34,965 bases of DNA from Deltaproteobacteria bacterium (GTDB lineage: Bacteria; Myxococcota; B64-G9): NCBI GenBank assembly GCA_019314375.1, contig JAFCZJ010000038.1:1-34965 (forward strand), written 5' to 3'. This document shows, one piece after another, positions 7,251 to 14,754 of this stretch (positions within the stretch are counted from its first letter, which is position 1; every line of letters starts with the position of its first letter). The notes beneath the pieces were generated by a model. It did no database searches, had not been told where the DNA came from, and saw nothing but the letters and a program-made list of their open reading frames with translations. The position numbers and the translations under genes were made by a program.

Positions 7251-8032
7251 TGGCTGAAATGATTTCATTTGAGGTCCACGACAAGGACGGTCGGGCTCAT
7301 GCTTGCGAGGCCCGGGCCGGCGAATCCCTTTTGGACGCGCTGCGTGAGCATGGTTTTGAGGTGCCGAGTCTTTGCCACCTGAAGGGATTGACTCCTTATG
7401 GCGCCTGTCGGCTTTGCCTCGTGGAGGTTGAGCAAGGCAAGAAGCGCCGCCTGACCACCTCTTGCAACTTTCCGGTCATGGACGGCATCGCCGTGCATCT
7501 GGACACGGAGCGGGTATCCAGGAACCGGCGCATGGTCATCGAGCTGCTTTCCTCCATGGCACCCAAATCGCAGCGTCTTTCCGATTTGGCTCGTACATAC
7601 GACGTGTCAACCACCCGTTTGGACCCTCGTCCAGATGCCGACGATTGCATCCTCTGTGGGCTTTGTACTCGCATCTGTAGCCAGGGCGCTCGAGCCGACG
7701 CCCTGGCGCTGGCCGGTCGGGGGCGGGGCAAGCATCTGGCCCGCGAACCCTTCGACGAATTCCCTGAAAGCTGCATCGGCTGCGGTGCTTGCGCCTGGGT
7801 TTGCCCCACCGGGGCCATCTCCATGGAAGACCGTGCCGTGGCCCGATTGAAGGATCGCTGGGGTGCCCAGCGCCCATGTCGCTATGCCCTGATGGGGCTT
7901 GCGCCGGGTTCGGTCTGCGAGAACAACTACGACTGCGCCCGTTGCGAGGTAGACCAGGGTATGGTGGCCAGGGCCGGGGGACGGCATCCGATCATGCTGA
8001 TGCTGGAAGCCGAGAAAGGGACCAAGGTATGA
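7250..8032 (+). CDS. 2Fe-2S plus two 4Fe-4S electron-transfer protein (NuoG/HoxU-like) with extra Cys motif
   Basis: This 260-aa protein has an N-terminal plant-type 2Fe-2S domain (Cys42, 53, 56, 72), a spacer resembling the NuoG/HoxU region, and two 4Fe-4S motifs (Cys133/136/139/143 and Cys175/178/181/185). It lacks the molybdopterin or hydrogenase domains that often follow. The last 60 residues hold four more cysteines, Cys210, 223, 229 and 232, within CRYALMGLAPGSVC and NYDCARCEVDQ. This resembles a short Cys motif I recall from other deltaproteobacterial electron-transfer proteins but cannot name. The start overlaps the previous stop (TGATG), with GGAG just upstream. It is probably a wire between the flavoprotein and the oxidoreductase. 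Confidence 0.85.
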   Translation: MAEMISFEVHDKDGRAHACEARAGESLLDALREHGFEVPSLCHLKGLTPYGACRLCLVEVEQGKKRRLTTSCNFPVMDGIAVHLDTERVSRNRRMVIELLSSMAPKSQRLSDLARTYDVSTTRLDPRPDADDCILCGLCTRICSQGARADALALAGRGRGKHLAREPFDEFPESCIGCGACAWVCPTGAISMEDRAVARLKDRWGAQRPCRYALMGLAPGSVCENNYDCARCEVDQGMVARAGGRHPIMLMLEAEKGTKV

Positions 8033-8307
8033 GCGACGTCTGCCATCGACCCGGAGCGGAGAGCTCGCCAGAGCCCGAGGGCGGTTTTACAAGGGAACAA
8101 GCCATGGCTGCGGCCGGGCGTTGTCTGTCCACCATCACTTGCAGCTACTGCGAGGTCTGCCAGCTCATGTGCCCGGATATGTGCATCACCCGGGACCCCG
8201 TAACCCACGAAATCCACATCGATTTGAACCACTGCAAGGGTTGTGGGCTCTGCGCCCACTTTTGCCCCAAGGGAGCCCTGAAGATGGTGGTCGAACCTCG
8301 CGCATAG
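8029..8307 (+). CDS. Dicluster 4Fe-4S ferredoxin, probable delta subunit
   Basis: This 92-aa protein has two ferredoxin motifs: Cys38/41/44/48 (CSYCEVCQLMC, with a further Cys52) and Cys69/72/75/79 (CKGCGLCAHFC followed by PKGAL). In four-subunit 2-oxoacid oxidoreductases the delta subunit is a small protein of this type, so it is the likely delta subunit or dedicated ferredoxin of the cluster. It starts with an ATGA overlap (8029-8032) and is the last gene of the operon. The first 30 residues carry no recognisable motif. Confidence 0.88.
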   Translation: MSDVCHRPGAESSPEPEGGFTREQAMAAAGRCLSTITCSYCEVCQLMCPDMCITRDPVTHEIHIDLNHCKGCGLCAHFCPKGALKMVVEPRA

Positions 8308-8385
8308 TATTGCTCTTGGACCTCAAAAATACTCGACAATTTGCCTTGACTTGTCTCTGGATTTTGTTACGCAGAGCATAGAGAC

Positions 8386-8450
8386 CCTGCCCGTGGTGGG
8401 CGGGACCTGAAGCTCGAATCGGGCGCATGCTGGTAGGCGCCCTCCGGAGG
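8386..8450 (+). promoter_or_regulatory. Structured leader upstream of glutamate dehydrogenase
   Basis: Between the ferredoxin stop and the gdhA start lie two stable potential hairpins: 8386-8404 (7-bp stem CCTGCCC/GGGCGGG, 5-base loop) and 8421-8442 (6-bp stem GGGCGC/GCGCCC, 10-base loop). They are followed by the perfect palindrome CCTCCGGAGG (8441-8450), whose right half is the ribosome site. No U-run follows either hairpin, so neither is a standard terminator. No known riboswitch class is recognised. Confidence 0.4.
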
Positions 8451-8458
8451 CCGACCCC

Positions 8459-9745
8459 ATGTCAGACAGCGCTTTCAATCCCTATGAGATGGCCCGTGAG
8501 CAGTTCGACAAGATCGCTGATCTAATCGGTCTGGATGCGGGTACGCGGGAGTTTTTGCGTAGCCCCATGCGCGAGTATCATTTTGCCATCCCCGTGCATA
8601 TGGACGATGGCAGCGTTCGGGTATTTCGGGGTTTTCGGGTGCAGCACAACGATGCCCGGGGACCCGCCAAGGGCGGCATCCGCTTTCATCCCCAAGAGAC
8701 CGTGGACACGGTTCGCGCCCTGTCCATGTGGATGACCTGGAAGACGGCCGCGGTGGATATCCCCTTGGGCGGCTCAAAGGGTGGTGTTATCTGCGATCCG
8801 CACAATCTGAGCAGCCGGGAACAAGAGGCCATTTGTCGTGGCTTTGTCCGGCAATTGGCTCGGGACATCGGTCCGGTTCGGGACGTGCCCGCCCCCGACG
8901 TGATGACCAATGCCCAGCATATGTTGTGGATGCTCGACGAATACGAAACCATCATGGGTGGACGCCATCCGGGGCTGATCACCGGCAAGCCGGTGGGTAT
9001 GGGCGGCTCTTTGGGGCGCACCCAGGCCACGGGTTACGGCGTGGTCTATACATTGCGCGAGGCGCTGAAAGAGCTGAACCTGCGGCCCGACGAGACCACG
9101 GCTTCGGTGCAGGGCTTCGGCAACGTGGCTCAGTATGCCATTGAACTCTACCATCAGATCGGCGGCAAGGTGGTCTGCGTGTCTTGCTGGGATCAAGAGG
9201 CCCAGGCCGCTTTTGCTTTTTTCATGAAAGACGGTGTGGATTTAGAGCAGCTCAGGGGTATGACCGACCGATTCGGCGGCATCGACCGCTCCAAGGCCGA
9301 GGCGGCCGGCTATGAGGTACTGCCCGGCGACGCTTGGCTCGAACAAGACGTGGATATTTTGATCCCCTGTGCCTTGGAAAACCAAATTACTGGTGAGAAC
9401 GCGGGCAAGATTTCAGGTCGGGTCAAGGTGTTGGCCGAGGGTGCCAACGGACCCACCACCCCGGGGGCCGACAAGGTGCTGCACGAAAAGGGCATCTTTT
9501 TGATCCCGGATTTCTTGGCCAACGCCGGCGGCGTGACTTGTTCATACTTTGAGCAAGTGCAGAGCAACATGAATTATTATTGGGAGATGGACGAGGTTTT
9601 GGGCAAGCTGGATTTGAAGATGACCGCGGCTTTTCTGGCGGTCAGCGAGCTGGCCCGCAAAAAGAAACTCTACATGCGCGACGCGGCCTACGTGATTTCC
9701 ATCAACCGGGTGGCCACGGCCTGCCGGGAGCGCGGCTGGGTGTAG
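8459..9745 (+). CDS. gdhA: Glutamate dehydrogenase (Glu/Leu/Phe/Val dehydrogenase family)
   Basis: This 428-aa cytoplasmic enzyme interconverts glutamate and 2-oxoglutarate plus ammonia with NAD(P). Substrate-binding Lys71 (KGGIRFHP) and Lys95, the catalytic Lys107 (PLGGSKGG) and the dinucleotide motif GFGNVA (near 219) are all present. Length fits the shorter hexameric type of Bacteria and Archaea. Its product is the presumed substrate of the oxidoreductase encoded just upstream, so glutamate could be oxidised to succinyl-CoA with ferredoxin reduction. GGAGG lies 8 bases before the ATG within a palindrome. The next gene starts 12 bases downstream, suggesting joint transcription. A leucine or valine dehydrogenase role is less likely given the length. 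Confidence 0.93.
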   Translation: MSDSAFNPYEMAREQFDKIADLIGLDAGTREFLRSPMREYHFAIPVHMDDGSVRVFRGFRVQHNDARGPAKGGIRFHPQETVDTVRALSMWMTWKTAAVDIPLGGSKGGVICDPHNLSSREQEAICRGFVRQLARDIGPVRDVPAPDVMTNAQHMLWMLDEYETIMGGRHPGLITGKPVGMGGSLGRTQATGYGVVYTLREALKELNLRPDETTASVQGFGNVAQYAIELYHQIGGKVVCVSCWDQEAQAAFAFFMKDGVDLEQLRGMTDRFGGIDRSKAEAAGYEVLPGDAWLEQDVDILIPCALENQITGENAGKISGRVKVLAEGANGPTTPGADKVLHEKGIFLIPDFLANAGGVTCSYFEQVQSNMNYYWEMDEVLGKLDLKMTAAFLAVSELARKKKLYMRDAAYVISINRVATACRERGWV

Positions 9746-9757
9746 GAGACAGTCACC

Positions 9758-11503
9758 ATGAGGGGGAACCACAAACTGAACTTACTGCCCAGCTTCGGCC
9801 GCAAAGCTGATCCCACTCAGCCTCTGACCCGGATCGGCTCGGGAGAGCTGGGCGGGAAGGCCAGCGGCTTGAGCCTCGTGCAACAAGAGGTTCTGTCGGG
9901 GCTGGACATGGAGGGCCTGGATGGACTGAGTGTGGACGTGCCCCGTGCTACCATCCTGACCACCGATCTTTTCGAGTCTTTCTGCAAGCGCAACAAGCTT
10001 ACGCCGACTGACTTCGCGGACATGTCGGATGATCGCATCGCCCATACTTTCCAGCGGGCGGATCTGCCCTCCGAGTGGGTGGGTGATTTGCGCGCCTTGT
10101 CCAAGGCCAGCCGTGAGCCCTTGGCGGTGCGATCGTCTTCCTTGCTGGAGGACGCCTTGGACCACCCCTTCGCCGGGGTTTACGGCACCAAGATGATCCC
10201 CAACAGCCATCCGGATCCGGACCGGCGCTTCAGGGCCCTGGTGGAAGCGATCAAGTTTGTCTATGCCACCACGTTTTTCCGTGGGGCCCAAGACCTCTTG
10301 CGGGCCAAGCAGCTTGCCCCGGACTCGGAGAAGATGGCGGTCCTGGTGCAAGAAGTCGTGGGCCAGCGCTGTGGAGACCGTTTTTATCCCACCCTGTCGG
10401 GTGTGGCACGCTCCTTTAATCATTACCCTACGGGTCACGGCAAGCCGGAGGACGGTGTGGTGAATTTGGCCTTGGGCCTCGGCTGCACCATCGTCGACGG
10501 CGGCCTGAGCTGGACTTATTGTCCGGCTTACCCCAAGGCACCGCCGCCCTTCAACGGCTTGGGCGACATGCTGGACAAGACTCAGACTCGTTTTTGGTCC
10601 GTTCATATGGGCAAGCCGCCTGTGCCAGATCCCATCCATGAGACCGAGCACCTGGTCGAAGCCGGCTTGCTGGAAGCTGAGGCCGACGGCTGGTTGGCCC
10701 ATTTGGTGTCCACTTACGACGCAGGCTCGGACAGGCTTTGGCCGGGTTTGGCTCCCCAGGGTGCTCGGGTGCTGGATTTTTCACCCCTGCTCCAACTGCG
10801 CATCTTGAAACTCAACGATCTCATCCGGCGCCTTCTCGACCGCTCGGCCGAGGTTTTGGGCTCGGCCGTGGAGATGGAATTCGCCGTGAACCTTTCGCGG
10901 AAAAAGCCCGCTCCCGCCCGTTTCGGTTTCTTGCAGGTCAGGCCCATGCGGGTCTTTGAGGCCAGCGTGGAGGTTGCGACCGAGCAGCTCACCGGACCCG
11001 ATGTGCTCCTGGCCAGTGAGCAGGTACTCGGCCACGGTGCCCGCGACGACATCTTCGACGTGGTCTATCTGAAGCCCGGTGTTTTTGATCCGGCCAAGAC
11101 CCGTCTGATGGCCGGCGAAATCGACGAGCTTAACAGAAGCTTGCTTGCGCAAGGCCGGCCTTATCTTCTCGTGGGCTTTGGGCGTTGGGGCAGTTCTGAT
11201 CCCTGGCTGGGGGTGCCGGTGCTCTGGAGCCAGATCGGCGGGGCCGCTGTCATCGTAGAGGCCAGCCTGCCGAAGATGAACCCCGATCCCAGTCAGGGTT
11301 CTCACTTCTTCCACAACCTCATCGGTTTCCAGGTATGCTATTTGACGGTGCCCCACATGGGTCGTCACCGAATCGATTTCGACTGGCTGGATGCCCAGCC
11401 GGCTGAAAAGGAGACGGAGCATGCGCGGCATGTGCGTCTGGATAGACCGCTATCGGTGCGAGTTGACGCCGGGCGACGCCGAGGGGTGGTGAGCCGATCA
11501 TGA
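9758..11503 (+). CDS. PEP synthase/PPDK N-terminal domain protein, paralogue 1 (581 aa)
   Basis: The protein carries the ATP-binding (ATP-grasp-like) domain of PEP synthase and pyruvate phosphate dikinase: GELGGKASGL (29-38), VRSSSLLED (124-132) and FLQVRPM near 391-397, the last corresponding to the family's LQ-x-RP end. The phosphohistidine swivel domain (GG-x-TSHAAI) and the PEP/pyruvate barrel are absent. Instead residues about 400-535 form a region shared by all three paralogues here, with GFGRWGSSDPWLGVP (473-487) and GSHFFHNL (514-521). No PEP synthesis can be assumed; an ATP-dependent phosphotransfer to an unknown target is possible. The start has TAGGAG 9 bases upstream; the stop overlaps the next gene by ATGA (11500-11503). 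Confidence 0.82.
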   Translation: MRGNHKLNLLPSFGRKADPTQPLTRIGSGELGGKASGLSLVQQEVLSGLDMEGLDGLSVDVPRATILTTDLFESFCKRNKLTPTDFADMSDDRIAHTFQRADLPSEWVGDLRALSKASREPLAVRSSSLLEDALDHPFAGVYGTKMIPNSHPDPDRRFRALVEAIKFVYATTFFRGAQDLLRAKQLAPDSEKMAVLVQEVVGQRCGDRFYPTLSGVARSFNHYPTGHGKPEDGVVNLALGLGCTIVDGGLSWTYCPAYPKAPPPFNGLGDMLDKTQTRFWSVHMGKPPVPDPIHETEHLVEAGLLEAEADGWLAHLVSTYDAGSDRLWPGLAPQGARVLDFSPLLQLRILKLNDLIRRLLDRSAEVLGSAVEMEFAVNLSRKKPAPARFGFLQVRPMRVFEASVEVATEQLTGPDVLLASEQVLGHGARDDIFDVVYLKPGVFDPAKTRLMAGEIDELNRSLLAQGRPYLLVGFGRWGSSDPWLGVPVLWSQIGGAAVIVEASLPKMNPDPSQGSHFFHNLIGFQVCYLTVPHMGRHRIDFDWLDAQPAEKETEHARHVRLDRPLSVRVDAGRRRGVVSRS

Positions 11504-14500
11504 GTGCAGATCGTCCAGTCGACCGGGTGCTTTCCGCGCTGCACGAGCGCGCCAAGGAGCTCAACTGCCTCTACGAGGTGGAGGAGATATTGAATCGCTC
11601 CGAGCTGCCCCTGGAGAAGGTCTTTATGGGTGTGGTGAAGGCCTTGGTGCCTGGCATGCAGCACGAGGATGTCTGCGAAGCCGAAATCGTATACGAGCAT
11701 ATGCATTTTGCGACCCAGGGTTTTGATGACGCGATGCCTTGGGTTTTGAGCGTGCCCTTGCGGGTTCAGACCCAGAAGGTGGGTAGCCTCAAGGTGATAT
11801 ACACCCAGTACCACCCCGACGCGGACAGCGGCCCCTTTTTGAAAGAGGAGGAGCGCTTGATCCGGACGGTGGGCGAGCGTCTGAATCACTTTTTACTTTT
11901 TCGGAAGCTCAGGGATGTGAGGCAAGCCGAGGATCGCATCGCGCGGAACGGCGCTTCGAGCTGGCAAGGGCCGGTGCATCTATTGCGCCGAAGCGACCGG
12001 CATCTTTATGCGCACATCGCTCGCAAGATGATCAACCACCTGTGCTGGATGGGCGTAAAGGATGCTCAGAAGCTCTTGGGCGCGGTGTCCGAATGCGGGT
12101 CTTTCGTTGGAGAGGTCAACCAGCCCGCGCATTGCCGACTGATTGATCGACAAATATTGGAAGGCGACCTGCCTTTCGAAATGGCCGAGCTTTTCATGAC
12201 CAGCGAGGAGATTCTGGATCGAGTGCAACGCTGGATTCAAGAAGATCGGGCCGGCGTTTTTTTGCGGGTCTTAGAGGATGCGCACGCCCCCCTGGGCGAG
12301 ATAGCCGATGCCTTGCGTCGTTTCCATCACGTCATCGCCGATGGGGCTGTGTTGAGCGATGCGACCATGAAGGGCCTTCGGGTCAGCATGGTGCGCCGTT
12401 TTCTCTCGGAGCAGCTTGAGTATATCAAGGTGGCCAAGGAACACGTGTCCACGGCGGACTTTGAGCAACTCTTGGGCCGTTTGATTCTGCCGATGGAAAG
12501 CCACGGGCGGCTGGGAGGCAAGGGTGCTGGTTTGTTTTTGGCGCATCGCATTTTGAACAGCCTGACCGATGGAGATTCGGATGTCGGTCCCATCCGCATC
12601 CCCAAGACCTGGTACCTCGCCTCGGATGGATTGTTGGATTTCATGCGGCACAATGATTTGGAAGACTTGATGGAGCAAAAGTACAAGTCCATCGATCAGG
12701 TGCGTTCTGAATACCCCAACGTGGTCCAGCTTTTTAAAAACTCATCTTTCCCGGATGAGCTGCGCAAGGGTCTGAGCCTTGCCTTGGACGATCTGGGCGA
12801 GGTGCCCATCATCGTACGTTCCTCCAGCCTCCTGGAAGACCGGCTGGGTACGGCGTTTTCGGGCAAGTACAAGAGCCTGTTTTTACCCAACCTGGGCAGC
12901 AAGACCGAGCGCATGGACGCTCTTTTGGACGCCATCGCCGAAATCTATGCTTCGACCTTTGGGCCCGACCCCATCGCCTATCGCCGGGAACGAGACCTCT
13001 TGGATTTTTATGAGGAGATGGGCATTTTGATCCAGCAGGTGGTGGGGCGTCGGGTGGGGCCATACTTTCTGCCGGCTTTCGCCGGGGTCGCCTTTTCAAA
13101 CAACGAGTTCCGTTGGTCGTCGCGTATCCGACGGGAAGACGGCTTGATTCGGATGGTGCCGGGTCTGGGTACTCGGGCGGTCGATCGTACCGGGGACGAT
13201 TACCCCAGCCTGGTGGTGCCGGGCCAGCCCAGCCTGCGAGTTAACGCCAACATCGACGAGGTGATCCGCTACGCTCCCAAGCGGGTCGACCTCCTCAACA
13301 TGGAGACCGGGCGTTTCGAAACCGTGGACATGAAGACGCTTTTGAATACCTGCGGCACCGACTTACCCGGCTTCGAGCAGGTATTGAGTCAAGTCCATCA
13401 TGACTTGCTGAAGAAACCCGTGAGTTTGTTGGTGGACCCGCGGCAAGACGAACTGGTGGTGACTTTCGAGGGTCTTTATCGGGACACCGACTTCATCGCT
13501 CGTATGCGGAAGATATTGGAGATCTTGGGCGATCGACTCCAGACGCCTGTGGATATCGAATTCGCTCATGACGGCGAGCATTTCTACCTCTTGCAGTGTC
13601 GACCCCAGGCCCATGCAGTGGACAGCGCACCGGCACCCATCCCCCAGGACGTGTCGGCGGACAAGGTCATCTTTTCCGCCCATCGCTACATCTCCAATGG
13701 TTGGGTGCCGGACATCACCCACATTGTCTATGTGGATCCCGCGGGCTATGGAGAGTTAGGCAGCGAGGCCGAACTGAAGGAGGTGGGCCGGGCCGTGGGG
13801 AAACTGAACAAGCTTTTGCCCAAGCGGCGGTTCATCCTCATGGGGCCGGGACGTTGGGGTAGCCGGGGAGACGTCAGGCTGGGCGTAAGCGTGACTTACT
13901 CCGACATCTCCAACAGCTCTGTGCTCATTGAGATCGCGCGCGAGAAGGGCAATTACTTGCCGGATCTTTCTTTCGGCACGCACTTCTTCCAGGACCTGGT
14001 GGAATCAGCCATTCGCTACATTCCCTTGTATCCGGATCAGGCACCGTCGCGCTTCAACGAGCGCTTCCTCATGCGCTCGCCAAACATACTGCCCGAGATG
14101 CTTCCAGAATTCGCGCATCTCAAAAACGTATTGCGGGTCATCGACGTGCCGGCGGTATCGGAGGGAAGAGTACTAAAGGTTTTGTTAAACGCCGATTTGG
14201 ACGAGGCGCTGGCTATCTTGTCCTTGCCCGATGAGGCCGATGGGCCACCTCAGCCGCAGCCGCAGCCAGAGCCCGCCGGCAGCAGCGAGTATTGGCGCTG
14301 GCGTTACGAGATGGCGGAACGCATCGCCGCCGAGTTGGATCCCATTCGATTCGGCGTCAAGGCTTTCTATGTGATCGGTTCAGCCAAGAATGCAACCTCC
14401 GGGCCTGCTTCCGACATCGATCTCTTGATCCACGTAGAAGACGATCAGCCAAAACAAGTGGCGCTCAGGGATTGGCTGGAGGGCTGGAGCCTTTGCCTCG

Positions 14501-14718
14501 AGGAAATGAACTATCTCAAGACCGGTTATCGCACCGGTGCTGGCATGCTGGATGTGCACTTGATCACCGATGAGGACATCGAAAGAAAGACCAGCTTCGC
14601 TGTGAAAATCAGCGCCGTGACGGACGCGGCCAGGGCCTTACCGGTGGGCACGGGCAGCCAAAGTCCGAACGCCGCCAGCGCAGGCGGCATCCCCAATCGC
14701 TCTCCAAGCAAGGAATGA
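11500..14718 (+). CDS. GAF / PPDK_N / nucleotidyltransferase fusion protein, paralogue 2 (1072 aa)
   Basis: Residues about 12-137 look like a GAF sensor domain (ELNCLYEVEEIL, then a mid-domain strand SVPLRVQTQKVGSLKV and a terminal helix). Residues about 295-330 share a helical segment with paralogue 3 (FLSEQLEYIKVAKEH). The PPDK_N ATP-binding domain spans about 335-702: LGGKGAG (338-344), VRSSSLLEDR (439-448), VDIEFAHDGEHFYLLQCRP (684-702). The shared GPGRWGS (782-788) and GTHFFQDLVE (826-835) follow. After a PQPQPQPEP linker (917-925), residues about 930-1045 form a minimal nucleotidyltransferase: GSAKNATSG (960-968), Asp972 and Asp974 (SDIDLL), and a third Asp1018 (MLDVHLI). No phosphohistidine domain is present. 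It probably senses a ligand and transfers a phosphoryl or nucleotidyl group; the target is unknown. Confidence 0.8.
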   Translation: MSADRPVDRVLSALHERAKELNCLYEVEEILNRSELPLEKVFMGVVKALVPGMQHEDVCEAEIVYEHMHFATQGFDDAMPWVLSVPLRVQTQKVGSLKVIYTQYHPDADSGPFLKEEERLIRTVGERLNHFLLFRKLRDVRQAEDRIARNGASSWQGPVHLLRRSDRHLYAHIARKMINHLCWMGVKDAQKLLGAVSECGSFVGEVNQPAHCRLIDRQILEGDLPFEMAELFMTSEEILDRVQRWIQEDRAGVFLRVLEDAHAPLGEIADALRRFHHVIADGAVLSDATMKGLRVSMVRRFLSEQLEYIKVAKEHVSTADFEQLLGRLILPMESHGRLGGKGAGLFLAHRILNSLTDGDSDVGPIRIPKTWYLASDGLLDFMRHNDLEDLMEQKYKSIDQVRSEYPNVVQLFKNSSFPDELRKGLSLALDDLGEVPIIVRSSSLLEDRLGTAFSGKYKSLFLPNLGSKTERMDALLDAIAEIYASTFGPDPIAYRRERDLLDFYEEMGILIQQVVGRRVGPYFLPAFAGVAFSNNEFRWSSRIRREDGLIRMVPGLGTRAVDRTGDDYPSLVVPGQPSLRVNANIDEVIRYAPKRVDLLNMETGRFETVDMKTLLNTCGTDLPGFEQVLSQVHHDLLKKPVSLLVDPRQDELVVTFEGLYRDTDFIARMRKILEILGDRLQTPVDIEFAHDGEHFYLLQCRPQAHAVDSAPAPIPQDVSADKVIFSAHRYISNGWVPDITHIVYVDPAGYGELGSEAELKEVGRAVGKLNKLLPKRRFILMGPGRWGSRGDVRLGVSVTYSDISNSSVLIEIAREKGNYLPDLSFGTHFFQDLVESAIRYIPLYPDQAPSRFNERFLMRSPNILPEMLPEFAHLKNVLRVIDVPAVSEGRVLKVLLNADLDEALAILSLPDEADGPPQPQPQPEPAGSSEYWRWRYEMAERIAAELDPIRFGVKAFYVIGSAKNATSGPASDIDLLIHVEDDQPKQVALRDWLEGWSLCLEEMNYLKTGYRTGAGMLDVHLITDEDIERKTSFAVKISAVTDAARALPVGTGSQSPNAASAGGIPNRSPSKE

Positions 14719-14727
14719 ACGAGTTTA

Positions 14728-14746
14728 GGGCGGATAAACCCCGCCC
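14728..14746. terminator. GC-rich hairpin between convergent genes
   Basis: GGGCGG (14728-14733) pairs with CCGCCC (14741-14746) across a 7-base AT-rich loop, in the 36-bp gap between two convergent stop codons. On the plus strand it is followed by GTTT. It probably acts as a terminator, but its sequence and the CATCC that follows also resemble the repeat family at 34663-34850. Confidence 0.5.
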
Positions 14747-14754
14747 GTTTGCGC

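Noticed and set aside
8346..8374. TTGACT before gdhA as a promoter
   Set aside because: No acceptable -10 at 16-18 bases; the best (TACGCA-like) matches poorly. Left out as a feature.
8386..8450. Known riboswitch in the gdhA leader
   Set aside because: I compared it with the glycine, SAM/SAH and cobalamin patterns I know and found no conserved core. Reported only as a structured leader.
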